Part shown: one piece after another, positions 34,857 to 47,866 of the stretch
Layout: each line of letters begins with the position of its first letter
Numbering within the stretch: the stretch's first letter is position 1
Origin: Comamonadaceae bacterium
Lineage (GTDB): Bacteria; Pseudomonadota; Gammaproteobacteria; Burkholderiales; Burkholderiaceae_C
Reading direction: 5' to 3'
DNA length: 64,000 nt
Assembly (NCBI GenBank): GCA_009996515.1
Contig: JAACZV010000001.1
Coordinates: 1 to 64,000, forward strand
The notes under the pieces: generated by a model
What the model was told of the DNA's origin: nothing
What the model saw: the letters and a program-made list of their open reading frames with translations, nothing else
Database searches by the model: none
Translations under genes and position numbers: made by a program

Positions 34857-37181
34857 TCAGCGGCGCTTGCGCGTCGCCGGCTTGGCGGCCGTCTTCTTGG
34901 CCGACTTGCCCGCCGCCCGCTTGGCCGCCTGCTGGGCCGCCTTCACGGGATGCAGCGCAGCGACCACCTCCTTGCGGCTCTTCTTGACGTCGCGGTCGGT
35001 CTGGCGCACCTCTTCCAGCTTCTCCACCGCCGTCCTGGGCGCGGCTTTCCTGGCCGCCTGCTTGGCGCCGGCCTTGGTCGCCGGCCTGGGCGCCGCGCCA
35101 CGCGCGACATGGCGGGCCTCCTCGTCATCGCGCACGAGGCGGAAGTCGATGCGGCGGCCGTCCAGGTCCACGCGGCTGACCTGCACCTGCACGCGGGCGC
35201 CGGTGGCGTAGCGGATGCCGGTGCGCTCGCCGCGCAGCTCCTGGCGCACATCGTCGAACTTGAAATACTCGCCGCCCAGCTCGGTGATGTGCACCAGGCC
35301 CTCGACGTAAAGCTCGTCGAGCTGCACGAACAGGCCGAAGCTGGTGACGGCCGACACGGTGCCGGCGAACACCTCGCCCAGGCGGTCGCGCATGTAGCGG
35401 CACTTGAGCCAGGCCTCGACGTCGCGGCTGGCCTCGTCGGCGCGGCGCTCGTTGGCGCTGCAGTGCGCGCCGACGACTTCCCAGCGCTCTGCCTCGTTGC
35501 GCGCCTCGGCGGGGTTGGGCGGCGCCGCGCGGCCGGGGCGCTTGGGCGCCTGCGGCACATCCATCTTGGCGGCATCCAGCGTGTAGCGCTTGCCGCTCAG
35601 CAGGCCCTTGATGACGCGGTGCACCAGCAGGTCGGGATAGCGCCGGATCGGGCTGGTGAAATGGGTGTAGGCCGGGTAGGCCAGGCCGAAGTGACCCGAG
35701 TTGCTGCCGGTGTAGATGGCCTGCTGCATGGAGCGCAGCAGCATGGTGTGGATCTGCTGCGCGTCGGGGCGGTCCTTGGTGGCCTCGGCGAGCTGCTGGA
35801 ACTCGCGCGGCGTCGGGTCGTCCGACAGGCCCATGCCTATGCCCAGCGAGCGCAGATAGGCCTGCAGCGTCTGGCGCTTCTCGGGCGTGGGCCCCTCGTG
35901 CACGCGATACAGCGACGAGTGCTTGTGGGTCTGGATGAAGTCCGCCGAGCAGGTGTTGGCGGCCAGCATGGCCTCCTCGATCAGCCGGTGCGCGTCGTTG
36001 CGCGTGCGCGGGATGATCTTCTCGATGCGGCCGTTGTCGTCGCAGACGATCTGCGTCTCGGTGGTCTCGAAGTCGATGGCGCCGCGGCGGTGGCGCTCGG
36101 CCAGCAGCGCGCGGTAGACCTCGTGCAGATGCAGCAGATGCGGCACCAGCTCGCCACGCTTGGCGGCCTCCGGGCCATGAGTGTTGGCCAGGATGGCGGC
36201 CACCTCGGTGTAGGTGAGGCGCGCATGCGAGCAGATCACCGCCGGGTAGAACTGGTAGGCCGTGACCTCACCGTCGGTGGACACGAGCATGTCGCAGACC
36301 ATGCTGAGCCTGTCCTCGTACGGGTTCAGCGAGCACAGGCCGTTGGAGAGCTTCTCCGGCAGCATGGGGATGACGCGGCGCGGGAAGTAGACGGACGTGG
36401 CGCGCTCGTAGGCGTCGCCGTCCAGCGGCTCGCCGGGCTTGACGTAGTGCGACACGTCGGCGATGGCGACCAGCAGCCGCCAGCCCTCGAAGGCCTTCTT
36501 GCCGCGGCCCTGCTTGAAGGGCTCGCAGTAGACCGCATCGTCGAAGTCGCGGGCATCCTCGCCGTCTATGGTGACCAGCGGCACGTCGCGCAGGTCGATG
36601 CGGTTCTTCAGGTCGGCCGCGCGCAGCTTCTCGGGCAGCCGGGCCGCCTGCGCCAGCGTCTCGGGGCTGAAGCGGTGCGGCACGTCGTACTTGCGCACGG
36701 CGATCTCGATCTCCATGCCGGGGTCGTCGATCTCGCCCAGCACTTCCACCACGCGGCCCACCGGCTGCGAATACAGCGACGGCGGCTCGGTCAGCTCCAC
36801 GGCCACCACCTGCCCGGCCGTCGCGTTGGCGATGCCGTTCTTGGGGATGAGGATGTCCTGGCCCATGCGGCGATCCTCGGGAGCGACCAGCCAGATGCCG
36901 GATTCCAGCAGCAGCCGGCCGATCAGCGGACGCTTCTTGCGCTCCAGGATCTCCAGCACCCGGCCTTCGGGGCGGCCGCGCTTGTCGAAGCGCACCACGC
37001 GCACGCGCAGGCGGTCGCCGTGCATGACGGCATGCATCTCCTGCGGCGACAGGTAGATGTCGGCCGAGCCATCGTCGGGAATCAGGAAGCCGTGGCCATC
37101 GCGGTGGCCCTGCAGCGTGCCCTCGACCTCGCCGAGCAGGCCGGCCCCATCGGCCGGCGGTGAAGTATTTGTGTTCTTCAA
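34857..37181 (-). CDS. rnr: Ribonuclease R
   Basis: A 774-residue processive 3'-5' exoribonuclease that can degrade structured RNA. Two cold-shock domains occupy roughly residues 15-200 (EVEGTLQGHRDGHGFLIPDD opens the first). The RNB catalytic domain follows, with IDGEDARDFDDAVYCE carrying the metal-binding Asp residues. An S1 domain (GTVSAVTSFGLFVQLDELYV) comes next. The last 110 residues are a Lys/Ala-rich tail. The N-terminal helix-turn-helix of longer RNase R forms is absent. The start is uncertain: TTG at 37181 is chosen because the GTG at 37247 would place the start only four bases from tRNA-Leu. No ribosome-binding site is evident. Confidence 0.93.
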   Translation of the reverse strand: MKNTNTSPPADGAGLLGEVEGTLQGHRDGHGFLIPDDGSADIYLSPQEMHAVMHGDRLRVRVVRFDKRGRPEGRVLEILERKKRPLIGRLLLESGIWLVAPEDRRMGQDILIPKNGIANATAGQVVAVELTEPPSLYSQPVGRVVEVLGEIDDPGMEIEIAVRKYDVPHRFSPETLAQAARLPEKLRAADLKNRIDLRDVPLVTIDGEDARDFDDAVYCEPFKQGRGKKAFEGWRLLVAIADVSHYVKPGEPLDGDAYERATSVYFPRRVIPMLPEKLSNGLCSLNPYEDRLSMVCDMLVSTDGEVTAYQFYPAVICSHARLTYTEVAAILANTHGPEAAKRGELVPHLLHLHEVYRALLAERHRRGAIDFETTETQIVCDDNGRIEKIIPRTRNDAHRLIEEAMLAANTCSADFIQTHKHSSLYRVHEGPTPEKRQTLQAYLRSLGIGMGLSDDPTPREFQQLAEATKDRPDAQQIHTMLLRSMQQAIYTGSNSGHFGLAYPAYTHFTSPIRRYPDLLVHRVIKGLLSGKRYTLDAAKMDVPQAPKRPGRAAPPNPAEARNEAERWEVVGAHCSANERRADEASRDVEAWLKCRYMRDRLGEVFAGTVSAVTSFGLFVQLDELYVEGLVHITELGGEYFKFDDVRQELRGERTGIRYATGARVQVQVSRVDLDGRRIDFRLVRDDEEARHVARGAAPRPATKAGAKQAARKAAPRTAVEKLEEVRQTDRDVKKSRKEVVAALHPVKAAQQAAKRAAGKSAKKTAAKPATRKRR

Positions 37182-37198
37182 GTTTTTGATGATATAGT
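37169..37198 (+). promoter_or_regulatory. Candidate promoter of tRNA-Leu
   Basis: TTGTGT and TATAGT are spaced by 18 bases, predicting a start near 37205, about 46 bases before the mature tRNA. It overlaps the start of the divergent rnr gene. Confidence 0.45.
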
Positions 37199-37250
37199 CT
37201 CGGTTTTCCTGAAACGGCTCAGGACTTTCAAAGAAAGTTTTGAGCACCTT

Positions 37251-37335
<85 letters not shown>

Positions 37336-37340
37336 AAACA

Positions 37341-37383
37341 AAAGCAAAAAGGCCGACGCGCAAGCGCCGGCCTTTTTGCTTTT
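37341..37383 (+). terminator. Terminator after tRNA-Leu
   Basis: Arms AAAGCAAAAAGGCCG and CGGCCTTTTTGCTTT, with an inner CGC/GCG pairing and a GCAA loop. The A- and T-tracts make it symmetrical, so it could end transcription in both directions. Confidence 0.85.
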
Positions 37384-37405
37384 GGTGCCCAGGAGAGGAC
37401 TCGAA
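37380..37405 (-). repeat. Inverted copy of the tRNA-Leu 3' end
   Basis: These 26 bases are the exact reverse complement of 37313-37338, which covers the T-arm, the 3' acceptor strand, CCA and three bases beyond it. With the terminator arms the whole forms an inverted repeat of about 40 bases per side. Confidence 0.9.
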
Positions 37406-37596
37406 AGGCGCGCCGTCGTGGACCGAGGACAAGCCGGTGGCTTGTCCGACGCCTCGACGGAGGCGGCGCGCCTCTGGCGCGATGCCGGCCGCCGGGGTCG
37501 CGGGACGTGACCGAGTCCCCGACGATGGGCCCTCGATGGGCCCGTCGTCGAGTCGTGGCACAAACCGAGCTTCTTCGATCCGCGCCACAACGACTC
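37406..37596 (-). repeat. Five-hairpin array 3' of the phosphoribosyltransferase gene (element C)
   Basis: This gap has no gene and is nearly filled by inverted repeats. AGGCGCGCC/GGCGCGCCT (37406-37473) encloses a perfect GACAAGCC/GGCTTGTC hairpin. CGCGA/TCGCG with inner CCGG/CCGG lies at 37478-37502, and GGGAC/GTCCC at 37502-37519. A 12-bp stem with one G-T pair lies at 37521-37549. GAGTCG+TGGC pairs with GCCA+CGACTC, with a bulge, at 37550-37596. On the minus strand it begins three bases after the upstream gene's stop codon. Confidence 0.65.
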
Positions 37597-37599
37597 CCC

Positions 37600-38121
37600 T
37601 CAAACGACGAACTTCTTCGCCAGCGCCTCCGGCCCCATGCCGTCGTATTCCTCGAACGGCTGGTGGATCCAGGGCGAGGTCTCCAGCATCTCGCAATAGT
37701 AGTCCGGCGTGTAGGCCGAGACCTTCTTGGTCCAGATGACGGCCGAGCGCAGCTCGGTGATGGCCGGCATGCCGCGCAGCCGCTCCACGACGGCCTTCAG
37801 CGTGACGCCGGAGTCCGCCAGGTCGTCCACCAGCAGCACGCGGCCGGCCAGTTCGCCCTTGGGCATGGTGATGTACTTGGCCATGTCCAGCCGGCCCTGG
37901 ATGGTGCCGGCCTCGGCGCGATAGGAGCTCGTCGACATGATGCCCAGCGGCTTGTCGAACACGCGCGACAGCACGTCGCCCGGGCGCATGCCGCCGCGGG
38001 CCAGGCAGAGGATCTGGTCGAACTGCCAGCCCGAGGCGTGCACCTTGAGCGCCAGGCGCTCGGTCAGCAGGTGGTACTCGTCCCAGGACACGTAGAGGTG
38101 TTTGCCGTCGTCGGTCAGCAT
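37600..38121 (-). CDS. Purine phosphoribosyltransferase (Hpt/Gpt-like)
   Basis: A 173-residue type I phosphoribosyltransferase. The PRPP-binding loop is RVLLVDDLADSGVT near residues 93-106. An N-terminal WDEYHLLTERLALKV and LCLARGGMRPGDVLSR precede it, and YYCEMLETSPWIHQPFEEYD ends the fold. This resembles xanthine/guanine or hypoxanthine salvage enzymes; the exact base is not decidable. Position 34 bases after purA, on the same strand, fits purine metabolism. A longer in-frame reading into purA is rejected. Confidence 0.88.
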   Translation of the reverse strand: MLTDDGKHLYVSWDEYHLLTERLALKVHASGWQFDQILCLARGGMRPGDVLSRVFDKPLGIMSTSSYRAEAGTIQGRLDMAKYITMPKGELAGRVLLVDDLADSGVTLKAVVERLRGMPAITELRSAVIWTKKVSAYTPDYYCEMLETSPWIHQPFEEYDGMGPEALAKKFVV

Positions 38122-38155
38122 GTTGGGGCGTCTCCGTGATGAGAGGTTGGGTTGT

Positions 38156-40694
<2,539 letters not shown>

Positions 40695-40722
40695 GGGCGC
40701 AGGGGAGGCGGTTAAAAACGGC

Positions 40723-40728
40723 ATTGTA
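40723..40728 (-). promoter_or_regulatory. Candidate -10 element of hisZ
   Basis: Minus strand TACAAT, 29 bases before the hisZ ATG. No good -35 is seen. Confidence 0.35.
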
Positions 40729-40766
40729 CCGGTGCCCTCCCCGGCCCGGCCCCGCCAGCGTTCGGA

Positions 40767-40949
40767 TCAGCGCAACCAGAACCATCCGAGCAGCCCCAGC
40801 AGCATGCTGGCCAGCCCGATGAAGCGGATCTGGCCATCGCTCATCGCGAGGATGCGGCTGAAGACCTCGCGCCAGCGCGCCGGGCTGATCAGGGGCATCA
40901 GCCCCTCGATGATCAGCACCAGCGCCAGCGCGCTCAGCAGTTCGTTCAC
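40767..40949 (-). CDS. DUF2065 small membrane protein (YjeT-like)
   Basis: A 60-residue protein with two hydrophobic helices. It reads NELLSALALVLIIEGLMPLI, then a short charged loop with SPARWREVFSRI, then IRFIGLASMLLGLLGWFWL. This is the DUF2065 pattern, and such genes typically sit directly after hflC, as here. The start is GTG at 40949, overlapping the hflC stop (GTGA), which suggests coupled translation. Function unknown; context suggests a partner of the HflKC membrane complex. Confidence 0.85.
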   Translation of the reverse strand: MNELLSALALVLIIEGLMPLISPARWREVFSRILAMSDGQIRFIGLASMLLGLLGWFWLR

Positions 40950-41839
40950 TTGCGTGCGGCTGCGGCGCCTCCGGCGCCCGGGCCCCGCATGGCCTTGAAG
41001 AAGTCGCTGCTGGGGTCGACCACCATCACGTCGCTCTTCTTGGCGAAGCTGGCGCGATAGGCCTCCAGCGAGCGGTAGAACTGGGCGAACTGCGCGTCGC
41101 GGCCGAAGGCCTCGGCGTAGAGGGCGGAGGCCTTGGCATCGCCCTCGCCCTTGATCTTCTGCGCGTCGCGGTAGGCCTCGGCGACGATGATCTCGCGCTG
41201 CCTGTCGGCATCGGCCTTGATCTTCTCGCCCTCGGCGATGCCGGTGGAGCGCGCCTCGGCGGCCACGCGCTTGCGCTCGGAGTCCATTCGGCGGTAGACC
41301 GACTCGGTGATGCTGGACGCAAAGTCCACGCGCTTGATGCGCACGTCCACCACCTCGATGCCGAACTGCTTGGCCTCGTCGGCCAGGCGCTTGCGCACGT
41401 CGTTCATGACCTTCTCGCGCTCGGTGGCCAGCACGGCGATGACGGTGCGCTTGGTCACCTCCTCGTTGAAGGCAGCCTGCACGACCGGCGCCAGGCGGTT
41501 CTCGACGTTGCGCATGTCGATGCCGCTGTTGCGGATGAACTGGCGCGGCTCGGTGATGCGCCACTTGATCAGCCAGTCGATGACCAGGCTCTTCTTCTCG
41601 GCCGTGAAGATGGGGCGGGACTCCGGGCTGTCCAGCGTCTGCACGCGGCGGTCCAGCATGACGACGTTCTGCAGCGGCGGCGGCAGCTTGAACTTCAGGC
41701 CCGGCTCGGTGATGACTTCCTTGATCTCGCCCAGCGCGTAGACGGCGGCGAACTGGCGCTGGTCGACGATGAAGAGCATCGACGACGCGAGCATCAGGGC
41801 GACCAGGGCGCCGGCGAGGATGGCGGCAATACGGTTCAT
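40946..41839 (-). CDS. hflC: HflC, subunit of the FtsH-modulating HflKC complex
   Basis: A 297-residue SPFH/band-7 protein. An N-terminal signal anchor (about 3-22) precedes VDQRQFAAVYALGEIKEVI. The band-7 domain contains LDRRVQTLD and DWLIKWRITEPRQFIRN, and a long helical part (about 200-270) is rich in Glu, Arg and Ala. With HflK it forms a periplasm-facing cage around FtsH protease. It starts 14 bases after the hflK stop and overlaps the DUF2065 gene. Confidence 0.96.
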   Translation of the reverse strand: MNRIAAILAGALVALMLASSMLFIVDQRQFAAVYALGEIKEVITEPGLKFKLPPPLQNVVMLDRRVQTLDSPESRPIFTAEKKSLVIDWLIKWRITEPRQFIRNSGIDMRNVENRLAPVVQAAFNEEVTKRTVIAVLATEREKVMNDVRKRLADEAKQFGIEVVDVRIKRVDFASSITESVYRRMDSERKRVAAEARSTGIAEGEKIKADADRQREIIVAEAYRDAQKIKGEGDAKASALYAEAFGRDAQFAQFYRSLEAYRASFAKKSDVMVVDPSSDFFKAMRGPGAGGAAAARK

Positions 41840-41853
41840 TCGGTGGTCCTCGA

Positions 41854-43100
41854 TCAGCGGCCGTCGCGGCTGCGCAAGTTGTCACGGCTGCGCAGGTCGT
41901 TGGAACCCGGCAGCGTCTGCGGGTCGGGCAAGGCGCTGGAGGGCTGGGGCGGCGACACCGTCACGGTGTTCGTTGCCCCTTGCTGCAGCAGCTTGTCCAG
42001 CGGCAGGTAGAGCAGGTTGGAGCCCGACTTGCTGTCCACCATGACCTTGCTGACGTTGCTGTAGACCTGCTGCATCGTGTCGATGTAGATGCGATCGCGC
42101 GTGACCTGCGGCGCCTTCTGGTACTCGGCCAGCACGCTCTTGAAGCGCTGCGCATCGCCCTCGGCGGTCGCGATGACGCGGGCCTTGTAGCCCTCGGCCT
42201 GCTCGCGCAGCTTGGCGGCATCGCCCTGGGCGCGCGGGATCACGTCGTTGGCGTAGGCCTGGGCCTCGTTCTTGGTCTGCTCGCGGTTCTGCCCGGCCTT
42301 GAACGCGTCCTCGAAGGCGGCCTGCACCTGCTCGGGCGGCTGCACGCTCTGCACGTTGACGTTCTTGATCTGGATGCCGGCCTTCAGGCGGTCCAGCTGG
42401 GACTGGATGGACTTGACCAGATCGGCCGCGATGGCGTCGCGCTGCTCGTACAGCACCGAGTCCATCGCGCTCTTGCCGACGATCTCGCGCACGGCCGATT
42501 CCGCGGCCAGCAGCACGGCCTGCTCGGGATCGCGGTTCTCGAACAGGAAGTCCTTCAGGTCACGGATGGTGAACTGCACCGTGAAGCGGATGTCGACGAT
42601 GTTCTCGTCCTGCGTCAGCATGGACGAATCGCGCAGACCGGTGGTGGCGACCACCGAACTGCGCCCCACCTCCACCTGACGCAGCTGCGAGACCGGCTGC
42701 ACTTCGTGCGCCTGGAAGGGATAGGGCAGCCGCCACTGGAAGCCCGCCTCCACCGTCTTGCTGTACTTGCCGAAGGACGTGATGACGCCCTGCTGGCCTT
42801 CCTGCACGATGAAGAAGCCGCTGGCCAGCCAGCCCAGCGCCACGACGGCGGCGATCAGGCCCGCGCCGATGCCGGCGCCCTTCATGTCGGGCGTGCCACC
42901 CGACCCATTGGGGCTGGACGGGCCGCCGGACTTGCCGCCGAACATGCCGGAGAGCTTGCGGTTGAAGTCGCGCCAGAGCTCGTCGAGGTCGGGAGGACCA
43001 TCGTTGCGGCCATTGTTCAGCAGCCGGCCTGCGGCTCGGGCCACGGGCGTCAGCAGGCGCTGGGCCCACGGGCTGCGGGGCTGGGAGTGAGGAGTGCTGC

Positions 43101-43104
<4 letters not shown>
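41854..43104 (-). CDS. hflK: HflK, subunit of the FtsH-modulating HflKC complex
   Basis: A 416-residue SPFH protein. A Gly/Pro/Asn-rich cytoplasmic N-terminus (about 1-75, including DLDELWRDFNRKLSGMFGG) precedes one membrane helix (about 77-97). A band-7 domain with VQEGQQGVITSFGKY follows, then helical segments with AYANDVIPRAQGDAAKL, and a disordered C-terminal tail rich in Ser, Pro and Arg. Its ATG overlaps the hflX stop (ATGA). The hfq-hflX-hflK-hflC order is the classic proteobacterial one. Confidence 0.96.
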
Positions 43105-44354
<1,250 letters not shown>

Positions 44355-44364
44355 GGGCGGGGGA

Positions 44365-44607
44365 TCAGGCGTCCGCAGGAGCGTCGCCAGCGTGGAAGTT
44401 GACCGCGCGACCCGGCACGACGGTGGAGATCGCATGCTTGTAGACCATCTGCGTCACGGTGTTGCGCAGCAGCACGACGTACTGGTCAAAGGATTCGATA
44501 TGGCCTTGAAGCTTGATGCCGTTGACGAGGTAGATCGACACCGGCACATGCTCTTTGCGGAGCAGGTTCAAAAAGGGGTCCTGCAAAAGTTGGCCTTTGT
44601 TGCTCAT
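44365..44607 (-). CDS. hfq: RNA chaperone Hfq
   Basis: An 80-residue Sm-like hexameric protein that helps small RNAs pair with mRNAs. The N-terminus [20 protein letters not shown] is almost invariant. Sm1 is [19 protein letters not shown] and Sm2 is [14 protein letters not shown], including the YKHA proximal-site residues. The C-terminal tail is short (about ten residues), typical of betaproteobacteria. It lies 77 bases after der, with a GGAG site, and heads hflX-hflK-hflC. Confidence 0.98.
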   Translation of the reverse strand: MSNKGQLLQDPFLNLLRKEHVPVSIYLVNGIKLQGHIESFDQYVVLLRNTVTQMVYKHAISTVVPGRAVNFHAGDAPADA

Positions 44608-44684
44608 CGGTATGCTCCGAGTTATCGGGGGAAGGGACTACGGGTTGGACCTTAACACAGGGTTTTGCCCCACCCGCCGGTCAC

Positions 44685-46016
44685 CTAGGTCTTTTCATTG
44701 AAAGGATTCTTCGAAGAACGCAGCTCTATTTTCAGCGGCGTGCCGACCAGCTTGTAGTGGGCGCGTATGCGTCCCTCGAGGTAGCGCTTGTAGACCTCCG
44801 TGACACCTTCCAGCGCATTGCCATGGATGACGACGATGGGCGGGTTCTGGCCGCCCTGGTGGGCGTAGCGCAGCTTGGGCCGCGACAGCCCGGCCCGCTT
44901 GGGCTGCTGGTGCTCCACGGCCTCCTGGATCAGGCGGGTCAGCACCGGCGTGGTCATCTTGCGGTAGGCCGAGGCGTAGGCATCGGCCATCGCGTTCCAC
45001 AGCGCCGCCAGGCCCTGGCGCTTCAGCGCCGAGATCTGGTGCAGCGGCGCGAACTTCAGGAAGGCCAGGCGCTGCTCGATCTGGCGCTTCACCGTCTCGC
45101 GCTGGTAGCTGTCGACCGCGTCCCATTTGTTGACGGCCAGCACGACGGCGCGACCGCTGTCCAGGATGTAGCCGGCGATGTGGGCATCCTGGTCGGTCAC
45201 GCCCTGGGTGGCGTCCAGCAGCAGCAGCACGACGTGGGCGTCGGCGATGGCCTGCAGCGTCTTGACGACCGAGAACTTCTCGATGGCCTCGAACACCCGG
45301 CCCTTGCGCCGCAGGCCCGCCGTGTCGATGAGCTTGAACTTCTGGCCGTTGCGCTCGAAGTCCACCGCGATGGCGTCGCGCGTGGTGCCCGGCATGTCGA
45401 AGGCCACCAGGCGCTCCTCGCCCAGCCAGGTATTGATCAGCGTGCTCTTGCCGACGTTGGGGCGGCCGGCCACGGCCAGCCGGATGACGCCCTCGTCCCG
45501 GGCCTCTTCGTCGCGCTCGGTGGCCTCGAAGGGCTCCAGCACCGCATCCAGCAGGCTGCGTATACCCTGGCCGTGGGCCGAGGAGATGGGATGCGGCTCG
45601 CCCATGCCCAGCTCATGGAACTCGGCCAGCAGCGGCGAATCCAGCATGCCCTCGGCCTTGTTGACGGCCAGATGCACGCGCTTGTTGACGCTGCGCAGAT
45701 AGCGGGCGATCTCGCTGTCGTGGGCGGACAGGCCCAGGCGCACGTCGACGACGAAGATGACCGCATCGGCCTCGGCGACGGCCTGCTTGGTCTGCTTGGC
45801 CATCTCCTTGACGATGCCGGTGGTGCTGTCGGGCTCGAAGCCGCCGGTGTCGATGACGATGAACTCGCGATCGCCCAGGCGGCCGTCGCCGTAGTGGCGG
45901 TCGCGGGTCAGGCCGGCGAAGTCGGCCACGATGGCGTCGCGCGACTTCGTCAGGCGGTTGAACAGCGTCGACTTGCCCACATTGGGGCGGCCGACCAGGG
46001 CAATGACTGGTTTCAT
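44685..46016 (-). CDS. der: Ribosome biogenesis GTPase Der
   Basis: A 443-residue double-GTPase needed for 50S assembly. The first G domain opens [20 protein letters not shown]; the second has [20 protein letters not shown] near residue 185. DTGGFEPD and [11 protein letters not shown] are the two G3 motifs, with NKAEGM and NKWDAV as the G4 motifs. A C-terminal KH-like domain (about 355-443) includes [15 protein letters not shown]. It lies 10 bases after bamB. Confidence 0.97.
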   Translation of the reverse strand: MKPVIALVGRPNVGKSTLFNRLTKSRDAIVADFAGLTRDRHYGDGRLGDREFIVIDTGGFEPDSTTGIVKEMAKQTKQAVAEADAVIFVVDVRLGLSAHDSEIARYLRSVNKRVHLAVNKAEGMLDSPLLAEFHELGMGEPHPISSAHGQGIRSLLDAVLEPFEATERDEEARDEGVIRLAVAGRPNVGKSTLINTWLGEERLVAFDMPGTTRDAIAVDFERNGQKFKLIDTAGLRRKGRVFEAIEKFSVVKTLQAIADAHVVLLLLDATQGVTDQDAHIAGYILDSGRAVVLAVNKWDAVDSYQRETVKRQIEQRLAFLKFAPLHQISALKRQGLAALWNAMADAYASAYRKMTTPVLTRLIQEAVEHQQPKRAGLSRPKLRYAHQGGQNPPIVVIHGNALEGVTEVYKRYLEGRIRAHYKLVGTPLKIELRSSKNPFNEKT

Positions 46017-46026
46017 ATCGCGGGCT

Positions 46027-47163
46027 TCATTCCGCCTTGATCGCGAACAGCCCGCCGCTCTTGGTCGCGACCAGCGCGGTCTCGCCCAGCAACGCGATGG
46101 TGACGACGGGCGAGCCGTCGGTGGCCAGGCGCGAGCGCGTCTTGCCGCTGTCGCGGTCCAGCAGATGGACCTGACCCTCGAAGTCGCCGATCAGCACCTG
46201 CTTGCCCGACAGCACGGGGGCGGACAGCTTGCGCAGCTGGAACTGGTCGGCCGACCAGGCCAGGTCGCCGTTGGCCAGCTTCCAGGCCGACAGGCGATCC
46301 GAGGCGTCGCCGGCGACGACGATCTGGTCGTCCGCGCCGATGCCGTTGGCGCCACCGACCACGCGGTTCCACAGCGCGCTGCCGCGCTCGGCGTTGACGC
46401 AGCCCACGGAGGACTGGAACGCGCGGGCGCAGATCAGCTCGCCCTGGCGCACGGCGGGGCCGACGAGGTCGGCCAGGCGCTCGACCTCGTTGGTGCCGCG
46501 CGGCGTGGCCACGCTGGCCTCCCAGCGCAGCTGCCCCTTGAGCGGGTCCACGCCGGCCAGGCGCGGCCCCTGCCCCACCACCAGCGTGTCCTTGTAGGCC
46601 AGCAGCACGCCGGCCTTGGCCAGCGTCAGCGGCTCACCGGGGCGCTTGAGTTCCCAGATCTTGCGGCCGTCCAGCGCGTCGAAGGCCAGCACCTGGCGGT
46701 CCAGCGTCAGCGCGAAGACGCGTTCGCCGGCCACCAGCGGCGCGGCCACGACGGGCGTCGGCAGGGCCTTCTTCCAGGCCAGCTTGCCGGCATCCAGCAC
46801 GACCAGCTCGTTGTCACGGTTGACGACGGCGGCAAAGCGGCCGTCGCTGCCCACGCCGGCCAGCAGCTTGGCGCCGGCGTCGCCGCGCCACAGCTCGCGG
46901 CCGTCGGCGGCCGCCAGCGCACGCACGCTGCCGTCGCTGCTGGCGACGACGAAGCGGTCACCCGGCGTCGCGATGCTGAGCGGGAAGTTGATGTTGTCGC
47001 CCTTGGCGCTCCAGACGATGCGGCCCGTCGCCGGGCCCGACAAGGCCTCCAGCACGGCCGGCTTGGTCTTGGCGTCGCCGAACCAGGAGTTCCACGTCGA
47101 GCTGATCGTGGAGCAGCCGGCGAGCGAGGCCGCCAGCGCGGAGATCAGGACGGCGCGCTTCAT
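46027..47163 (-). CDS. bamB: Outer-membrane assembly lipoprotein BamB
   Basis: A 378-residue lipoprotein. A type II signal peptide ends at the lipobox LAGC (Cys near residue 17). The mature part is a PQQ-like eight-bladed beta-propeller with repeated blade motifs such as [28 protein letters not shown] and [13 protein letters not shown]. BamB docks on the POTRA domains of BamA, encoded at 22.4-24.7 kb. The ATG overlaps the stop of yfgM (ATGA). The yfgM-bamB-der order is conserved in proteobacteria. Confidence 0.95.
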   Translation of the reverse strand: MKRAVLISALAASLAGCSTISSTWNSWFGDAKTKPAVLEALSGPATGRIVWSAKGDNINFPLSIATPGDRFVVASSDGSVRALAAADGRELWRGDAGAKLLAGVGSDGRFAAVVNRDNELVVLDAGKLAWKKALPTPVVAAPLVAGERVFALTLDRQVLAFDALDGRKIWELKRPGEPLTLAKAGVLLAYKDTLVVGQGPRLAGVDPLKGQLRWEASVATPRGTNEVERLADLVGPAVRQGELICARAFQSSVGCVNAERGSALWNRVVGGANGIGADDQIVVAGDASDRLSAWKLANGDLAWSADQFQLRKLSAPVLSGKQVLIGDFEGQVHLLDRDSGKTRSRLATDGSPVVTIALLGETALVATKSGGLFAIKAE

Positions 47164-47831
47164 TGCGGGGCTCCGGTGGCGTCGACGGTGGTGGGCACGC
47201 CCAGCGTCGAGAGCTTGGCCTCGATGACGCGGCGGTAGTCCTGGGTCTTGTCCAGCGCGGCCAGCGCCTTCTGGTACTCGGCCTTGGCGGCGTCGCGCTT
47301 GTCCTGCAGCAGCAGCAGGTCGCCGCGGCGGTCGGCCACGAGGCCGGCGAATTCAGCGGACTTGATCGCATCCAGCGTCTTGGCGGCCTCGTCATAGGCC
47401 TTGGCATCCAGCTGCAGGCCGGCCAGGCGCAGGCGGGCGATGTCGCGGTAGGGGCCACCGTCGGCGCCATGCTCGGCCACCCAGGCCAGGTTTTGCTTGG
47501 CGTCGTCGACCTTGTCCTTGTCCAGCTGCAGCTTGGCCACCTGCAGGCCGGCCTGCGTGGCGTAGGCGGTGCCGCCAAAGCGGGCCTTCAGGTCGCCCGC
47601 GGCGCCGGCTGCCTTGTCCAGGTCCTGGGCCGCGAGGGCGCGATCGAACTCGTCGTACATCGCGGCGGCCTGGGCGGCCTGGTCGCGCTGGTACCAGTTC
47701 CAGCCCTGCCAGGCGGCGAAGGCGGCCAGCACCACGGTCGACACCCAGGTGATGAGGTTGCCCCAGCGCTTCCAGAACGCCTTGAGCTGTTCGAGTTGTT
47801 CTTGTTCTTCGAGGTCGAGATGCGATGCCAT
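47160..47831 (-). CDS. yfgM: YfgM-like membrane-anchored TPR protein
   Basis: A 223-residue protein with a cytoplasmic start MASHLDLEEQEQLEQLKAFW, one membrane helix (about 27-45), then a periplasmic tetratricopeptide-like solenoid (for example AAMYDEFDRALAAQDLDKAA, YQKALAALDKTQDYRRVIEA). In E. coli YfgM sits at the Sec translocon and works with periplasmic chaperones. The same frame stays open upstream across hisS, but ATG 47831 gives the family N-terminus. It lies between hisS (35 bases upstream) and bamB (overlapping). Confidence 0.9.
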   Translation of the reverse strand: MASHLDLEEQEQLEQLKAFWKRWGNLITWVSTVVLAAFAAWQGWNWYQRDQAAQAAAMYDEFDRALAAQDLDKAAGAAGDLKARFGGTAYATQAGLQVAKLQLDKDKVDDAKQNLAWVAEHGADGGPYRDIARLRLAGLQLDAKAYDEAAKTLDAIKSAEFAGLVADRRGDLLLLQDKRDAAKAEYQKALAALDKTQDYRRVIEAKLSTLGVPTTVDATGAPQ

Positions 47832-47866
47832 GAGAGGAATACAGCGAGTGCGGGCAGGGCCCGGGA

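Noticed and set aside
34857-37247. GTG at 37247 as the rnr start
   Set aside because: It would begin four bases from the tRNA gene and inside its leader, adding residues unlike other RNase R N-termini.
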